Of a DNA stretch of 31,753 nt, positions 17,901-25,785 are shown in pieces (the first letter of the stretch is position 1; the number at the start of each line of letters is the position of its first letter). The translations under genes were made by a program, and so were the position numbers. The stretch comes from Firmicutes bacterium CAG:555 (GTDB lineage Bacteria > Bacillota > Clostridia > Oscillospirales > Oscillospiraceae): the NCBI GenBank assembly GCA_000431075.1, contig HF986883.1:1-31753 (forward strand), in the 5' to 3' direction. A model generated the notes under the pieces. That model was not told the DNA's origin. It saw nothing but the letters and a program-made list of their open reading frames with translations, and made no database searches.

Positions 17901-18932
17901 ACGGGCAAAAACGCAAAGGAAATTTTGCTGTCTGACCCGGATACCATGAAGATATTCACGACCCCCACCGTGCTGGGACTTCCCGACGATGACCCCATCA
18001 TCGGCAAGACCGGCAGTATCGGTATCCCCGAATTCGGCACGGGCTTTACCCGCCAGATGCTCGTTGAGACGCAGCCGACGCAATTTGATACGCTGGTCAG
18101 ACTTTCCGGCTTCTCCCACGGCACAGATGTTTGGGCAGGCAATATCCGTGACCTCATCGTCAATAAAATCGCTACCGTTAACGAGACCGTCGGCTGCCGT
18201 GACGATATCATGCTATACCTCATTCAAAAGGGCATGGAACCTTCACTGGCGTTCAAGACCATGGAGGCCGTGCGTAAGGGCAAGGTCAAGAAAAGCGGCG
18301 AGTTCCCCGGTGATGCCGAAGAGCAGATGCACGCTCTCGGCGTTCCCGAGTGGTATATTGAGTCCTGCCGCAAGATAGCTTACCTTTTCCCCAAGGCGCA
18401 CGCCGTTGCGTATGTCATGATGGCATTCCGCATTGCATGGTTCAAGGTGCATGAGCCGCTTGCGTTTTACAGTGCGTATTTCTATCGCCGCAGTCAGAAG
18501 GACGGCTTTGATGCCGAGATGATGACAGGCGGAGCGGATGCTGTTCGGCGCAAGATAAACGAGCTTAAGAAAAAGCCCGATGTCACCGCCAAGGAGGAGG
18601 ATCTCATGACGACCCTCGAAGCGGTGTACGAGTTTAACATGCGCGGCTTTGAGTTTGCGCCGATCGACCTGTATAAATCCGATGCGGTAAAGTTCATCAT
18701 CACCGATGACGGCAGACTTCTCCCGCCGTTCGTTGCAATATCCGGCCTCGGCGAGGCTGCGGCACGGGATCTGCAAAATTGTACGAAAAACGGCCAGACC
18801 TACATCTCCATCGAGGAGGTCAGCGCCGCCTGCCCCAAGGTCAGCCAGGCGCATATCGAAGCGCTCAAGCGCCTCGGCGCACTCGGCGAAATGCCCGAAA
18901 GCTCGCAGATAAACCTTTTTGAGGGCTTCTAA
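14910..18932 (+). CDS. polC: DNA polymerase III alpha subunit, PolC type
   Basis: A 1340-aa replicative polymerase of Firmicutes, somewhat shorter than B. subtilis PolC because the N-terminal region is reduced. Domain order: OB fold (about 130-210), PHP part 1 with HVHTRFSALDAL (230-241) and VTDHG (261-265), inserted 3'-5' proofreading exonuclease (about 315-475, FDIETTGLN at 317-325), PHP part 2, polymerase with catalytic PDIDLNFSGE near residue 856, and a Cys-rich zinc site just before it (CPKCRHSE...CPKCGTL). The end, SQINLFEGF, fits a beta-clamp-binding motif. The start is GTG 14910, 2 nt after ispG. It closes the long cluster before a terminator. Confidence 0.96.
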   Translation: MSEHTSLLEIFPGLAGLKASCGGLDKAYVTDVAVSTAESKMSIAAHFTRLPAPAEIDALCGRIRADYGLGLVELKPDYPKPKTEYIPPKKLSISGGKEPAAAKPSGDIIMGRSIKKAPVPMSELTLDSGNVVIEGDVFDVTSRKLQKRDGAVLCFDMTDLTGSIRVSRYLRSEDDQSIINKINVGDHIIVSGVVNYSRYDEDMVIEPRHIMKGKKHVRPDNAEEKRVELHVHTRFSALDALTEPAEIVKRAAYWGHPAIAVTDHGVCQAFPDMWKAGKKHGVKIIYGVECYFVNDVDGSLAVHGESDLPIDTEMVAFDIETTGLNAGSDRMTEIGAVIFAGGEIKESFNTFVDPEMHIPAEITQLTGITDNDVKGAPSEAEAMRAFLKFAGDRPIVAHNADFDTGFMASAAARSGLEFEPVYLDTLALSHALLPDLKRHKLDMVSNRLSLPDFNHHRASDDALVVARIMGRFLPMLAEQGAKTVNDIQAVYRKIKPADHSKSRHMILLVKNKVGLKNLYELVSQSYLKYYHKTPTVPKSLLVQHREGILVGSACGMGELYGAVMHGASDAELRRIASFYDYLEIQPIGNNHFLVDNGVVRDETVLEDYNRRIIKIGRELDKPVIAASDVHFLDKEDEQYRKILQAAKKFSDADRGCPIFFRTTDEMLAEFAYLGDELAKEVVITNPNAIAAQVDDIELLPKDLFPPKIENSAEDLKRLVYDKMHAIYGDNPPELVQERVDTELNTILDHSYDVIYMSAQKLVQNSLEHGYLVGSRGSVGSSIVAYMSGITEVNSLPPHYVCPKCRHSEFITDGSYGCGADMPPKNCPKCGTLMRQDGFDIPFETFLGFPGNEKTPDIDLNFSGEYQAQAHKYTEELFGSDHVFRAGTIGTLAEKTAYGYVKKYLEERQLKVTKAEENRLAKGLVGVKRTTGQHPGGLVVIPQDMDVTDFCPVQHPADDPKSDIITTHFEYHCMEANLLKLDELGHDDPTMIRMLEDATGKNAKEILLSDPDTMKIFTTPTVLGLPDDDPIIGKTGSIGIPEFGTGFTRQMLVETQPTQFDTLVRLSGFSHGTDVWAGNIRDLIVNKIATVNETVGCRDDIMLYLIQKGMEPSLAFKTMEAVRKGKVKKSGEFPGDAEEQMHALGVPEWYIESCRKIAYLFPKAHAVAYVMMAFRIAWFKVHEPLAFYSAYFYRRSQKDGFDAEMMTGGADAVRRKINELKKKPDVTAKEEDLMTTLEAVYEFNMRGFEFAPIDLYKSDAVKFIITDDGRLLPPFVAISGLGEAAARDLQNCTKNGQTYISIEEVSAACPKVSQAHIEALKRLGALGEMPESSQINLFEGF

Positions 18933-18937
18933 ACGCA

Positions 18938-18971
18938 AAAGCTCCACTGTTCAAACGAACAGTGGAGCTTT
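18938..18971 (+). terminator. Bidirectional terminator between polC and the lectin-pseudokinase gene
   Basis: A 15-bp perfect stem (AAAGCTCCACTGTTC at 18938-18952, GAACAGTGGAGCTTT at 18957-18971) with an AAAC loop. T and A runs on both sides suit use on both strands between convergent genes. Confidence 0.92.
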
Positions 18972-18985
18972 GTTGTTTTATGAAT

Positions 18986-20383
18986 TTATGCGCCGTGCTG
19001 GCATATATAGGCGATGTTGCCACTGTAGTACTGAGCGTAATCGGCAAGGGGATCCATGCGGCTGTCGTTGTACTTCCATGTGCCGTTTGGCTGGCGCACG
19101 AGCATGACATAGTCCTCGTGAGCGCCGTCGTAAGCATCGATCTTCGACGGTTCGCCGCTTGCCCAGTTGTAGTAATCGACCGTCTCGCCGCTTGTCCAGG
19201 TAAGCTCGCCTTCGCTGTTGCGGTAGCAGCCTATCCACACATACTTGACCGATGTGTTCTTGAGCATATCGCAGACATGCTGATAATCGGCCTCGTCCTT
19301 GATGGTCACAAGGTGACCGCCCATTTCTCTGCACTTGGCCTCGGCGGCATCCCAGCCAACATCCTCAACAAGAAGCTCCAGCGTCGGAGCGGCGGTGGGT
19401 GTGGGCGTGGGTTCCGGCGTAGGTTCGGGGGTCGGCGTGACCTCGACAGTGGGCTCTGGCGTCGGTTCGGGCTTTGCCGTTATGCGTTCGGCAATCGAGA
19501 CGACCGCATCCTTAGCGCCGTTAAAGAGCTTCGCTGTTCCATCGGGGTTTTCGCCGATGACGGCGGAGACGCAGAGGATGACTGCGATTATAAGCAAAGT
19601 GCGGTCACGCACCTTGCGTGAATGACGCATATACTCGGTGACCTTGACATATTTGTGCCGTTTTCTGCGCTTGGGCGGCTCCTCGGGAGCCTTCTCCTTC
19701 GGCTTTTCCGGCTCGGGAGCGGGCTTAGGCTCCGACTTCTTGGGCGGCTCCTTGGGCTTTTTCTCCTCGACCACCGGCTCGGAGGCCTTTACGACCGTGG
19801 GCGGCAGTCTGTCTATTTTCGTCACGGGTTCCTCGCCGCAGTAGGCACGCAGGGCGTTTAGAAGCTCCAAAGGATCGGCGAACCTGTCCTCCTCGGCAAA
19901 GCACACTGCCTTCTCGGCAATGGCGGCAAGCTCCTTATCCTCAGGCTTCGGCAGCACGACCTTTTTGCCGTTCATTCTGGCACGCAGAGCGTTGGCTCTG
20001 ACCTCGGGTGTAGGATTGTAGTCTGCCATCGGGACAAACGGCACATTGCCGCAGTTGAGACCGACAAAGAGGATAAGACCGATAGAGTAGACATCGGCGC
20101 TCTCGCTTTTCCTGCCGTTCCAAAAGACCTCGGGGGCCATGAACTCAAGCTCATCCTTCGTCCAGCCGTCCTCACCGGCCTTGCCGGCAGGGCCGACCGT
20201 AACGCCGTCGGCGGAGAAATTTATGTTGCCCGGGCGGAATCCGCCACGGAAGCGGTTTTCGTCGCTTTGAGCCACGGCGATCTCGCACAGACTCTTGACT
20301 AAGCTCAGCAGCTCGTCACGGGTGAGCTTGCCCAGACCGCTGCCAAGGGCTTTTTCGGGGTCAAATACAGGGTTGTTAGCCAT
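18986..20383 (-). CDS. Membrane protein: degenerate kinase domain, TM helix, extracellular C-type lectin domain
   Basis: A 465-aa protein. Residues about 15-185 resemble the C-lobe of a Ser/Thr kinase: FRPGNINF (49-56) where HRDxKPxN is expected, FMAPEVF (81-87) for the APE motif, and SADVYSIGLILF (95-106) for the DxWSxG helix. The N-lobe, the ATP Lys, the catalytic Asp and the DFG motif are all absent, so it is presumably a pseudokinase. Then come a Pro/Lys/Glu linker (about 200-240), a basic patch, one TM helix (262-277), a PTPEP-rich stalk (304-333) and a C-type lectin fold (about 340-463) with WDAAEAKCREMGGHLVTI, WIGCYR, WTSGE, NWASGEP and a final Cys. ATG 20383 is supported by GGAGG 8 nt upstream. 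The ligand and function are unknown. Confidence 0.8.
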   Translation of the reverse strand: MANNPVFDPEKALGSGLGKLTRDELLSLVKSLCEIAVAQSDENRFRGGFRPGNINFSADGVTVGPAGKAGEDGWTKDELEFMAPEVFWNGRKSESADVYSIGLILFVGLNCGNVPFVPMADYNPTPEVRANALRARMNGKKVVLPKPEDKELAAIAEKAVCFAEEDRFADPLELLNALRAYCGEEPVTKIDRLPPTVVKASEPVVEEKKPKEPPKKSEPKPAPEPEKPKEKAPEEPPKRRKRHKYVKVTEYMRHSRKVRDRTLLIIAVILCVSAVIGENPDGTAKLFNGAKDAVVSIAERITAKPEPTPEPTVEVTPTPEPTPEPTPTPTAAPTLELLVEDVGWDAAEAKCREMGGHLVTIKDEADYQHVCDMLKNTSVKYVWIGCYRNSEGELTWTSGETVDYYNWASGEPSKIDAYDGAHEDYVMLVRQPNGTWKYNDSRMDPLADYAQYYSGNIAYICQHGA

Positions 20384-20411
20384 GCTTTTACCTCCATTAT
20401 TTAATGTTAAC

Positions 20412-20440
20412 ATAATACCACGATGTACAGAACAAGTCAA
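20412..20440 (-). promoter_or_regulatory. Promoter of the lectin-pseudokinase gene
   Basis: Minus strand: TTGACT (20440-20435), a 17-nt spacer, TATTAT (20417-20412). The transcription start is expected near 20405, about 22 nt before the ATG. Confidence 0.75.
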
Positions 20441-20513
20441 ATGCGAATATCTCTTTTATTTTAAGACAAAATGTGATATTATTTAAAGTCAGAATTGATT
20501 TTGGAGGTCAAGG

Positions 20514-21176
20514 ATGAACGGACATGAGTGCTATATAATCGGTGCAGGCGATTTTTTCGGACTGCGTGAGATACCCGACGACAGCGACTATGTTATAGCC
20601 GCCGACGCAGGCTACGAATACTGCCGCAAGAACAACATTATCCCCGACCTCGTCCTCGGCGACTTTGACTCCTTGGGCGTTGCGCCGAAGCATCCGAATG
20701 TGATGCAGCTTCCCGTTGAAAAGGACGACACCGACACGGTGTTTGCCATCAAAACCGGACTTGAAAAGGGCTACCGCCATTTTTACATTTACGGCGGGCT
20801 CCGCGGGGGGGGGGGGGGGCCCAGCGGTCTCGGCGGTAAGCGCAGCGACCACACGATCGCAAACCTGCAATCGCTTCTCTACCTTGCAAACCGCAAGGCA
20901 AGAGGATGGCTGTTCGGTGAAAACTGCGTGTGGACGGCGATAAAAAACAGCTCGATAACCTTAAAAGGCGAGGGCAATGTTGCGGTGTTCTGCTTTGACG
21001 GCGTTGCCCGTGGAGTAACGCTCAAGGGTCTTAAATATGAACTTCAAAACGCCGAAGTTACCTCTGATTTTCCCATCGGTGTGTCAAACTCCATGGCGGC
21101 GGAGGAAGCGACCGTTGAGGTAACGGACGGTGCGCTTTTAGTTATGTATGATATAGGTATAGGTGAAGAAAATTGA
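20514..21176 (+). CDS. thiN: Thiamine pyrophosphokinase
   Basis: A 220-aa enzyme that converts thiamine to thiamine diphosphate. Family motifs are AADAGYEYC (29-37), PDLVLGDFDSLG (44-55), PVEKDDTDTVFAI (67-79), YIYGG (91-95) and RSDHTIANLQSL (110-121). A stretch of ten codons (20802-20831), half of it a 15-G run, interrupts the usual YGG-x-GGKR(x)DHTIANL block: RGGGGGPSGL is inserted between YGGL and GGKRSDH. Reading frame is kept. GGAGGT lies just upstream of the ATG. It overlaps mnmG by 4 nt. A weak promoter may lie at about 20454-20482 (TATTAT at 20477-20482). Confidence 0.88.
   Translation: MNGHECYIIGAGDFFGLREIPDDSDYVIAADAGYEYCRKNNIIPDLVLGDFDSLGVAPKHPNVMQLPVEKDDTDTVFAIKTGLEKGYRHFYIYGGLRGGGGGPSGLGGKRSDHTIANLQSLLYLANRKARGWLFGENCVWTAIKNSSITLKGEGNVAVFCFDGVARGVTLKGLKYELQNAEVTSDFPIGVSNSMAAEEATVEVTDGALLVMYDIGIGEEN
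20805..20819 (+). repeat. Run of 15 consecutive G in the thiamine pyrophosphokinase gene
   Basis: Fifteen G encode five Gly (98-102), followed by CCC. Nothing similar occurs elsewhere in the window. It could be a slippage-prone tract or a sequencing artefact. Confidence 0.95.
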
Positions 21177-23044
21177 TTAGATACGACGCAGGAAAATGTG
21201 ATATTGCAGTCATCGGTGCAGGCCACGCAGGCATCGAAGCGGCGCTTGCGGCAGCTCGCTTGGGACTTGACACGATATGCTTCACCGTGAATCTCGACAG
21301 CGTGGGCAATATGCCCTGCAATCCCGCCATCGGCGGCACGGGCAAGGGCCACCTCGTGCGTGAGCTCGATGCTCTCGGCGGCGAGATGGCAAAGGCGGCC
21401 GACAAGGCGTGCATCCAGTACCGCATGCTGAACCGCGGCAAAGGCCCCGCCGTGCATTCGCTGAGGGCGCAGGCCGACCGCAGACGCTATCAGGAGATCA
21501 TGAAGCAGACGCTTGAACGGCAGGAAAACCTGCGCACAAAGCAGGCGGAGATAGTCGAGATAGGCGTTGAAAACGGCTGTGTCTGCTCTGTTACAACGCA
21601 CACGGGCGCAGTTTTCAAATGCCGTGCTGCGGTGATCGCAAGCGGCACATACCTTGACGGCAGAACGATAGTCGGCGAGGTCATCCGCTCGTCCGGCCCC
21701 GATGGCCTTGCAGCCGCAACATCGCTCACAAAGTGCCTTGTTGACATGGGACTTAATATTCGCCGCTTCAAGACCGGCACGCCTCCGAGGATAAACGCAC
21801 GCAGTGTCGATTTTTCAAAAATGGAGCTTCAGGAGGGCGACCCTGAGCCCGAGGGCTTTTCCTTTGATACCGTCACACCGCCGGAGAACAAGGCGGTGTG
21901 CTATCTGACCTATACAAACGAAAAAACGCATAAGATTATTCTTGATAATATCGACCGCAGCCCGATATACTCCGGTGTTATCGAGGGTATCGGCCCACGC
22001 TACTGTCCGAGCATCGAGACGAAGATCATGACCTTTAAGGACAAGCCACGCCACCAGCTTTTCATCGAGCCGATGGGGCTGAACACCGAGGAGCTTTACA
22101 TACAAGGACTTTCCTCGTCCCTGCCCGAGGAGGTGCAGCTTGAGATGCTGCATACGATAGCGGGCCTTGAAAATGCGGAGATGACCCGCTGCGCCTACGC
22201 GATAGAGTATGACTGCGTCGATCCCACCGAGCTTTACCCGACGCTTGAAACGAAGAAGGTCTCGGGGCTTTACGGAGCGGGGCAGTTCAACGGCTCGTCC
22301 GGATATGAGGAGGCGGCGGCACAGGGCTTTGTTGCGGGCGTAAATGCAGCGCTCAAGCTCAAAGGCGAAGCACCGATGGTCTTAAAGCGCAGCGACGGCT
22401 ATATCGGAACACTCATTGACGACCTTGTCACCAAGGGCACGAACGAGCCGTACCGCATGATGACCTCACGCAGCGAGTATAGGCTCCTGCACCGTCAGGA
22501 TAATGCTGACCTGCGCCTTAGCGGTATCGGCATGCGCATCGGGCTCGTATCGCCCGAGCGGCATCAGGCAGTGTTGGATAAGTACGCTGCCGTTGAGCAG
22601 GAGATAAAGCGCCTTGAGCGCACGCATATAGGCCCCACGGCGGAGCTCAACGAGCTGCTTGCATCAAAGAACACCGCCCCCGTTTCAAGCGGCGTGTCGC
22701 TGGCGGATCTTGTCCGCCGCCCGCAGCTTGACTATAAAATGCTTGCACCCTTTGACCACGAGCGCCCCGTGCTTCCCCGAGCCGTGTGGTATCAGGCGGA
22801 GATAAGCTTAAAATACGCAGGCTATATAAAGCGCCAGCTCAAGCAGGTCGAGGAGTTTTCACGCATGGAGGAGCGGGTGCTGCCGGACGATATCAACTAC
22901 GACGAAGTGGCCGGCCTCAGGCTGGAGGCTCGTGAAAAGCTCAAAAAGATAAGACCCCACAGCTTCGGTCAGGCAAGCCGCATATCCGGTGTTTCGCCTG
23001 CGGATATCTCGGTGCTGATGGTGTGGATGGAGGGCAGACGATGA
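21173..23044 (+). CDS. mnmG: tRNA uridine-5-carboxymethylaminomethyl modification enzyme MnmG (GidA)
   Basis: A 623-aa FAD protein that, with MnmE, modifies U34 of tRNAs reading split codon boxes. It has the FAD-binding motif VIGAGHAGIEAALAAARLG (about 13-31) and the family block MPCNPAIGGTGKGHLVRELDALGGEM (about 46-71), GTFLDG-like SGTYLDGRT, FKTGTPPRI and the C-terminal GidA-associated helical domain. The start is a TTG (21173) whose TGA overlap with the upstream stop couples it to thiN. AGGTGA lies a few nt upstream. It overlaps mnmA by 4 nt. MnmE is not in the window. Confidence 0.95.
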   Translation: MIRYDAGKCDIAVIGAGHAGIEAALAAARLGLDTICFTVNLDSVGNMPCNPAIGGTGKGHLVRELDALGGEMAKAADKACIQYRMLNRGKGPAVHSLRAQADRRRYQEIMKQTLERQENLRTKQAEIVEIGVENGCVCSVTTHTGAVFKCRAAVIASGTYLDGRTIVGEVIRSSGPDGLAAATSLTKCLVDMGLNIRRFKTGTPPRINARSVDFSKMELQEGDPEPEGFSFDTVTPPENKAVCYLTYTNEKTHKIILDNIDRSPIYSGVIEGIGPRYCPSIETKIMTFKDKPRHQLFIEPMGLNTEELYIQGLSSSLPEEVQLEMLHTIAGLENAEMTRCAYAIEYDCVDPTELYPTLETKKVSGLYGAGQFNGSSGYEEAAAQGFVAGVNAALKLKGEAPMVLKRSDGYIGTLIDDLVTKGTNEPYRMMTSRSEYRLLHRQDNADLRLSGIGMRIGLVSPERHQAVLDKYAAVEQEIKRLERTHIGPTAELNELLASKNTAPVSSGVSLADLVRRPQLDYKMLAPFDHERPVLPRAVWYQAEISLKYAGYIKRQLKQVEEFSRMEERVLPDDINYDEVAGLRLEAREKLKKIRPHSFGQASRISGVSPADISVLMVWMEGRR

Positions 23045-24036
23045 GTAAGGTAGTATTAGGCTTTTCAGGCGGAGTGGACTCGGCTGTATGTTCAAAGCTG
23101 CTGAAGGACGCAGGCCACGAGGTGTACGGCCTGTATCTTGACAACTCAGGCGAGGATGCAAGGCTTGATGCCGTGAAAACGGCTGAATTTGTCGGCATTC
23201 CGCTTAGGATAAAGGATGTACACGCCGAGCTTGATAACGGAGTGTGCAAGAGCTTTACCGAGGCATACTTAAACGGAGAAACGCCGAATCCCTGCATCAT
23301 CTGCAACCCGACCTTGAAGTTTAAGTCGCTGCTCGAGTACGCAAACGAGATCGGCGCAGAGCACATTGCGACAGGACACTACGCACGCAGCGAAAACGGC
23401 GTGCTGTACAAGGGTATGCCATCAAACGACCAGAGCTACATGCTTTGCCGCATAAGGCGTGAGCAGCTTGACAGACTCATCCTGCCGCTCGGTAAATTTG
23501 AAAAGACCGCCACAAGAGCGCTCGCTGAGGACTTCAATTTGCCTGTTGCCAAAAAGCCGGACAGCATGGAGATATGCTTCGTGCCCGACAAGGATTACAT
23601 CGGCTGGCTGAAGGCTCGCACCGAGCTTCCGCCTCCCGGAGACTTCGTGTTCCACGGCGAGGTCGTCGGTCGTCACGAGGGTATTTACCGTTACACCGTC
23701 GGACAGCGCAGACCCGGGCTTTTTGACGGCAGAAAGCTCTATATATCCAAAATAAACGCCGAGAAAAATGAGATAGAGCTTGCCCTTTGGGAGGAGCTTT
23801 TCAAGACCGAGGTCAATGCCCGCAGCTTCAATTGGCTGTGCGACAAGCCCGTAGAGCCCATTCGTGCGACCGTCAGGGTGCGCCATACGAAGTGGGAAAA
23901 TCCGCCCTGCACGGCGTATGTTGAGGGCGACAATGTGCGCATTATCTGCGATGAGCCGGTCAGAGCACCGGCAAGAGGACAGTCGGCCGTACTCTACGAC
24001 GGCGACCGTGTGCTCGGCGGCGGATTTATTTTTTGA
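23041..24036 (+). CDS. mnmA: tRNA-specific 2-thiouridylase MnmA
   Basis: A 331-aa ATP-dependent enzyme that thiolates position 2 of U34 on the same tRNAs modified by MnmG. It has the PP-loop GFSGGVDSAV (about 7-16), the catalytic-Cys region NPCIICNPTLKFKSL (about 87-101), GHYAR (about 114-118), and the second active Cys in DSMEICFVPDKDY (about 177-189), then the C-terminal beta-barrel. ATG 23041 is preferred over an in-frame start 6 codons earlier because GGAGG in the mnmG tail is well placed and family proteins begin here. Adjacency to mnmG unites two steps of one modification. Confidence 0.94.
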   Translation: MSKVVLGFSGGVDSAVCSKLLKDAGHEVYGLYLDNSGEDARLDAVKTAEFVGIPLRIKDVHAELDNGVCKSFTEAYLNGETPNPCIICNPTLKFKSLLEYANEIGAEHIATGHYARSENGVLYKGMPSNDQSYMLCRIRREQLDRLILPLGKFEKTATRALAEDFNLPVAKKPDSMEICFVPDKDYIGWLKARTELPPPGDFVFHGEVVGRHEGIYRYTVGQRRPGLFDGRKLYISKINAEKNEIELALWEELFKTEVNARSFNWLCDKPVEPIRATVRVRHTKWENPPCTAYVEGDNVRIICDEPVRAPARGQSAVLYDGDRVLGGGFIF

Positions 24037-24054
24037 AAAAGGTCGAATTTTGTG

Positions 24055-24083
24055 TTGACTTGCGATAACTTTTGTGAGAAAAT
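24055..24083 (+). promoter_or_regulatory. Probable guaB promoter
   Basis: TTGACT (24055-24060), a 17-nt spacer, GAAAAT (24078-24083). The -35 is good and the -10 weak. It lies about 30 nt before the guaB ATG, with an AGGGAGG ribosome site between. The space is too short for a purine riboswitch. Confidence 0.5.
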
Positions 24084-24113
24084 CACCTTTAATCAACTTT
24101 AGGGAGGAACAGC

Positions 24114-25616
24114 ATGGCTATCTATTTTAACGAACCGTCCAGAACATTCAGTGAGTATCTTCTTATCCCCGGCTACACGGGCGAGAATTGCATCCCGTCA
24201 AATGTCAGCCTGAAAACGCCTTTGGTCAAGTTTAAAAAGGGCGAAGAGTCGGCGATAACGCTCAATGTCCCCTTTGCGTCTGCTATCATGCAGTCTGTTT
24301 CCAACGACACCATGGCTATCGCACTGGCCAAGGAGGGCGGCATTTCCTTCATCTACGGCTCACAGTCTGTTGAGGACGAGGCGGCAATGGTCGCAAGAGT
24401 TAAAAATTACAAGGCAGGCTTTGTTACCTCCGCATCGAATGTCAAGCCCGACCAGACACTGGCCGACATTCTCGACCTTAAAGAACGCAACGGCTTTTCC
24501 ACCGTTGCCGTCACCGAGGACGGCACGGCAAACGGCAAGCTTTTGGGCATCGTTTCCAGCCGTGACTACCGTGTCAGCCGCATGGATGTCACGACCAAGG
24601 TCAGTCAGTTCATGACCCCGCTTGCCAAGCTCGTCACCGCTCCCAAGGACACCTCTCTTAAAGAAGCAAACGATATCATTTGGGATCACAAGCTCAACTC
24701 TCTGCCCATCATCAACGATGAGGGCAAGCTCATGTACTTCGTTTTCCGCAAGGACTACTCCGAGCATAAGGCAAACCCCAACGAGATACTCGACAGCCAG
24801 AAGCGCTACATAGTCGGCGCAGGCATCAACAGCCGTGATTACGAGACCCGTGTCCCCGCACTCGTCGAGGCGGGCGCAGATGTTCTGTGCATCGACTCCT
24901 CCGAGGGCTACTCCTGCTGGCAGAAAAAGACTATCGACTTCATTAGAGAGCGCTACGGCGACAGCGTCAAGGTCGGCGCAGGCAATGTCGTTGACCGTGA
25001 CGGCTTCCTGTTCCTTGCCGAGGCCGGCGCAGATTTTGTCAAGGTCGGCATCGGCGGAGGCTCGATCTGCATTACCCGTGAGACCAAGGGCATCGGCAGA
25101 GGTCAGGCAAGCGCACTCATTGAGGTTGCAGCCGCAAGAGATGAATACTATGAAAAGACCGGCGTGTACATCCCCGTATGCTCAGACGGCGGCCTTGTCC
25201 ACGATTACCACATGACGCTGGCTCTTGCAATGGGTGCAGACTTCCTCATGATGGGCCGCTATTTTGCCCGCTTTGACGAAAGCCCCACGGCAAAGCTCGT
25301 TGTCAACGGAAGCTATGTCAAGGAATATTGGGGCGAGGGCTCGAACCGTGCCCGCAACTGGCAGAGATACGATCTCGGCGGCCAGTCCAAGCTCAGCTTC
25401 GAGGAAGGCGTTGACTCGTATGTCACCTACGCAGGCCCGCTGCACGACAACCTTGAAAAGAGCGTTTACAAGATAAAGTCCACCATGTGCAACTGCGGCG
25501 TGACGAACCTTGCCGACTTAAAGCGTGACGCAAAGCTCACGCTCGTGTCCTCGGTCAGTATCGTTGAGGGCGGCAGCCACGATGTTATTCTTAAAAGTTC
25601 ACATTCCACCACCTGA
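24114..25616 (+). CDS. guaB: IMP dehydrogenase (divergent form)
   Basis: A 500-aa enzyme converting IMP to XMP, the committed step of GMP synthesis. It has the N-terminal barrel start (SRTFSEYLLIPGYT, about 9-22), a pair of CBS domains (about 95-210), the NAD/IMP segment AGINSRDYETRVPALVEAGADVLCIDSSEG (about 239-268) and the catalytic loop KVGIGGGSICITRE with Cys319. Compared with the textbook GIGPGSICTTR loop and SADRY-type flap, this copy has GGGSICITRE and RNWQRYDLGG, so it belongs to a divergent branch. It appears monocistronic, with its own promoter and terminator. Confidence 0.92.
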   Translation: MAIYFNEPSRTFSEYLLIPGYTGENCIPSNVSLKTPLVKFKKGEESAITLNVPFASAIMQSVSNDTMAIALAKEGGISFIYGSQSVEDEAAMVARVKNYKAGFVTSASNVKPDQTLADILDLKERNGFSTVAVTEDGTANGKLLGIVSSRDYRVSRMDVTTKVSQFMTPLAKLVTAPKDTSLKEANDIIWDHKLNSLPIINDEGKLMYFVFRKDYSEHKANPNEILDSQKRYIVGAGINSRDYETRVPALVEAGADVLCIDSSEGYSCWQKKTIDFIRERYGDSVKVGAGNVVDRDGFLFLAEAGADFVKVGIGGGSICITRETKGIGRGQASALIEVAAARDEYYEKTGVYIPVCSDGGLVHDYHMTLALAMGADFLMMGRYFARFDESPTAKLVVNGSYVKEYWGEGSNRARNWQRYDLGGQSKLSFEEGVDSYVTYAGPLHDNLEKSVYKIKSTMCNCGVTNLADLKRDAKLTLVSSVSIVEGGSHDVILKSSHSTT

Positions 25617-25637
25617 TTTTTTAAGCTCCTCGTATCT

Positions 25638-25670
25638 AAAGCTCTCCTTACAGAAGGAGAGCTTTTTTGC
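25638..25670 (+). terminator. guaB terminator
   Basis: A 12-bp stem (AAAGCTCTCCTT at 25638-25649, AAGGAGAGCTTT at 25654-25665), an ACAG loop and a T run. It lies 22 nt after the stop codon. Confidence 0.93.
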
Positions 25671-25701
25671 AAATTAATTCACATAATTTTTGTAGGAATT
25701 G

Positions 25702-25730
25702 TTGACAAACCCGGTAAAATGGCGTATTAT
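25702..25730 (+). promoter_or_regulatory. Strong promoter of the cys leader-cysK-cysE operon
   Basis: Consensus TTGACA (25702-25707), a 17-nt spacer, TATTAT (25725-25730). The transcription start is expected at about 25737, roughly 50 nt before the leader ORF and 205 nt before cysK, leaving a long regulatory leader. Confidence 0.88.
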
Positions 25731-25785
25731 GATGGCAGGGGAAAACCCCAGTTAAATAATAGGAATTAACTAAGGAGCGATGACG

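Noticed and set aside
18986..19350. Variable region of a diversity-generating retroelement in the C-type lectin domain
   Set aside because: The lectin domain is a canonical Lectin_C type, no reverse transcriptase or template repeat is present, and adenine-rich variable codons are lacking.
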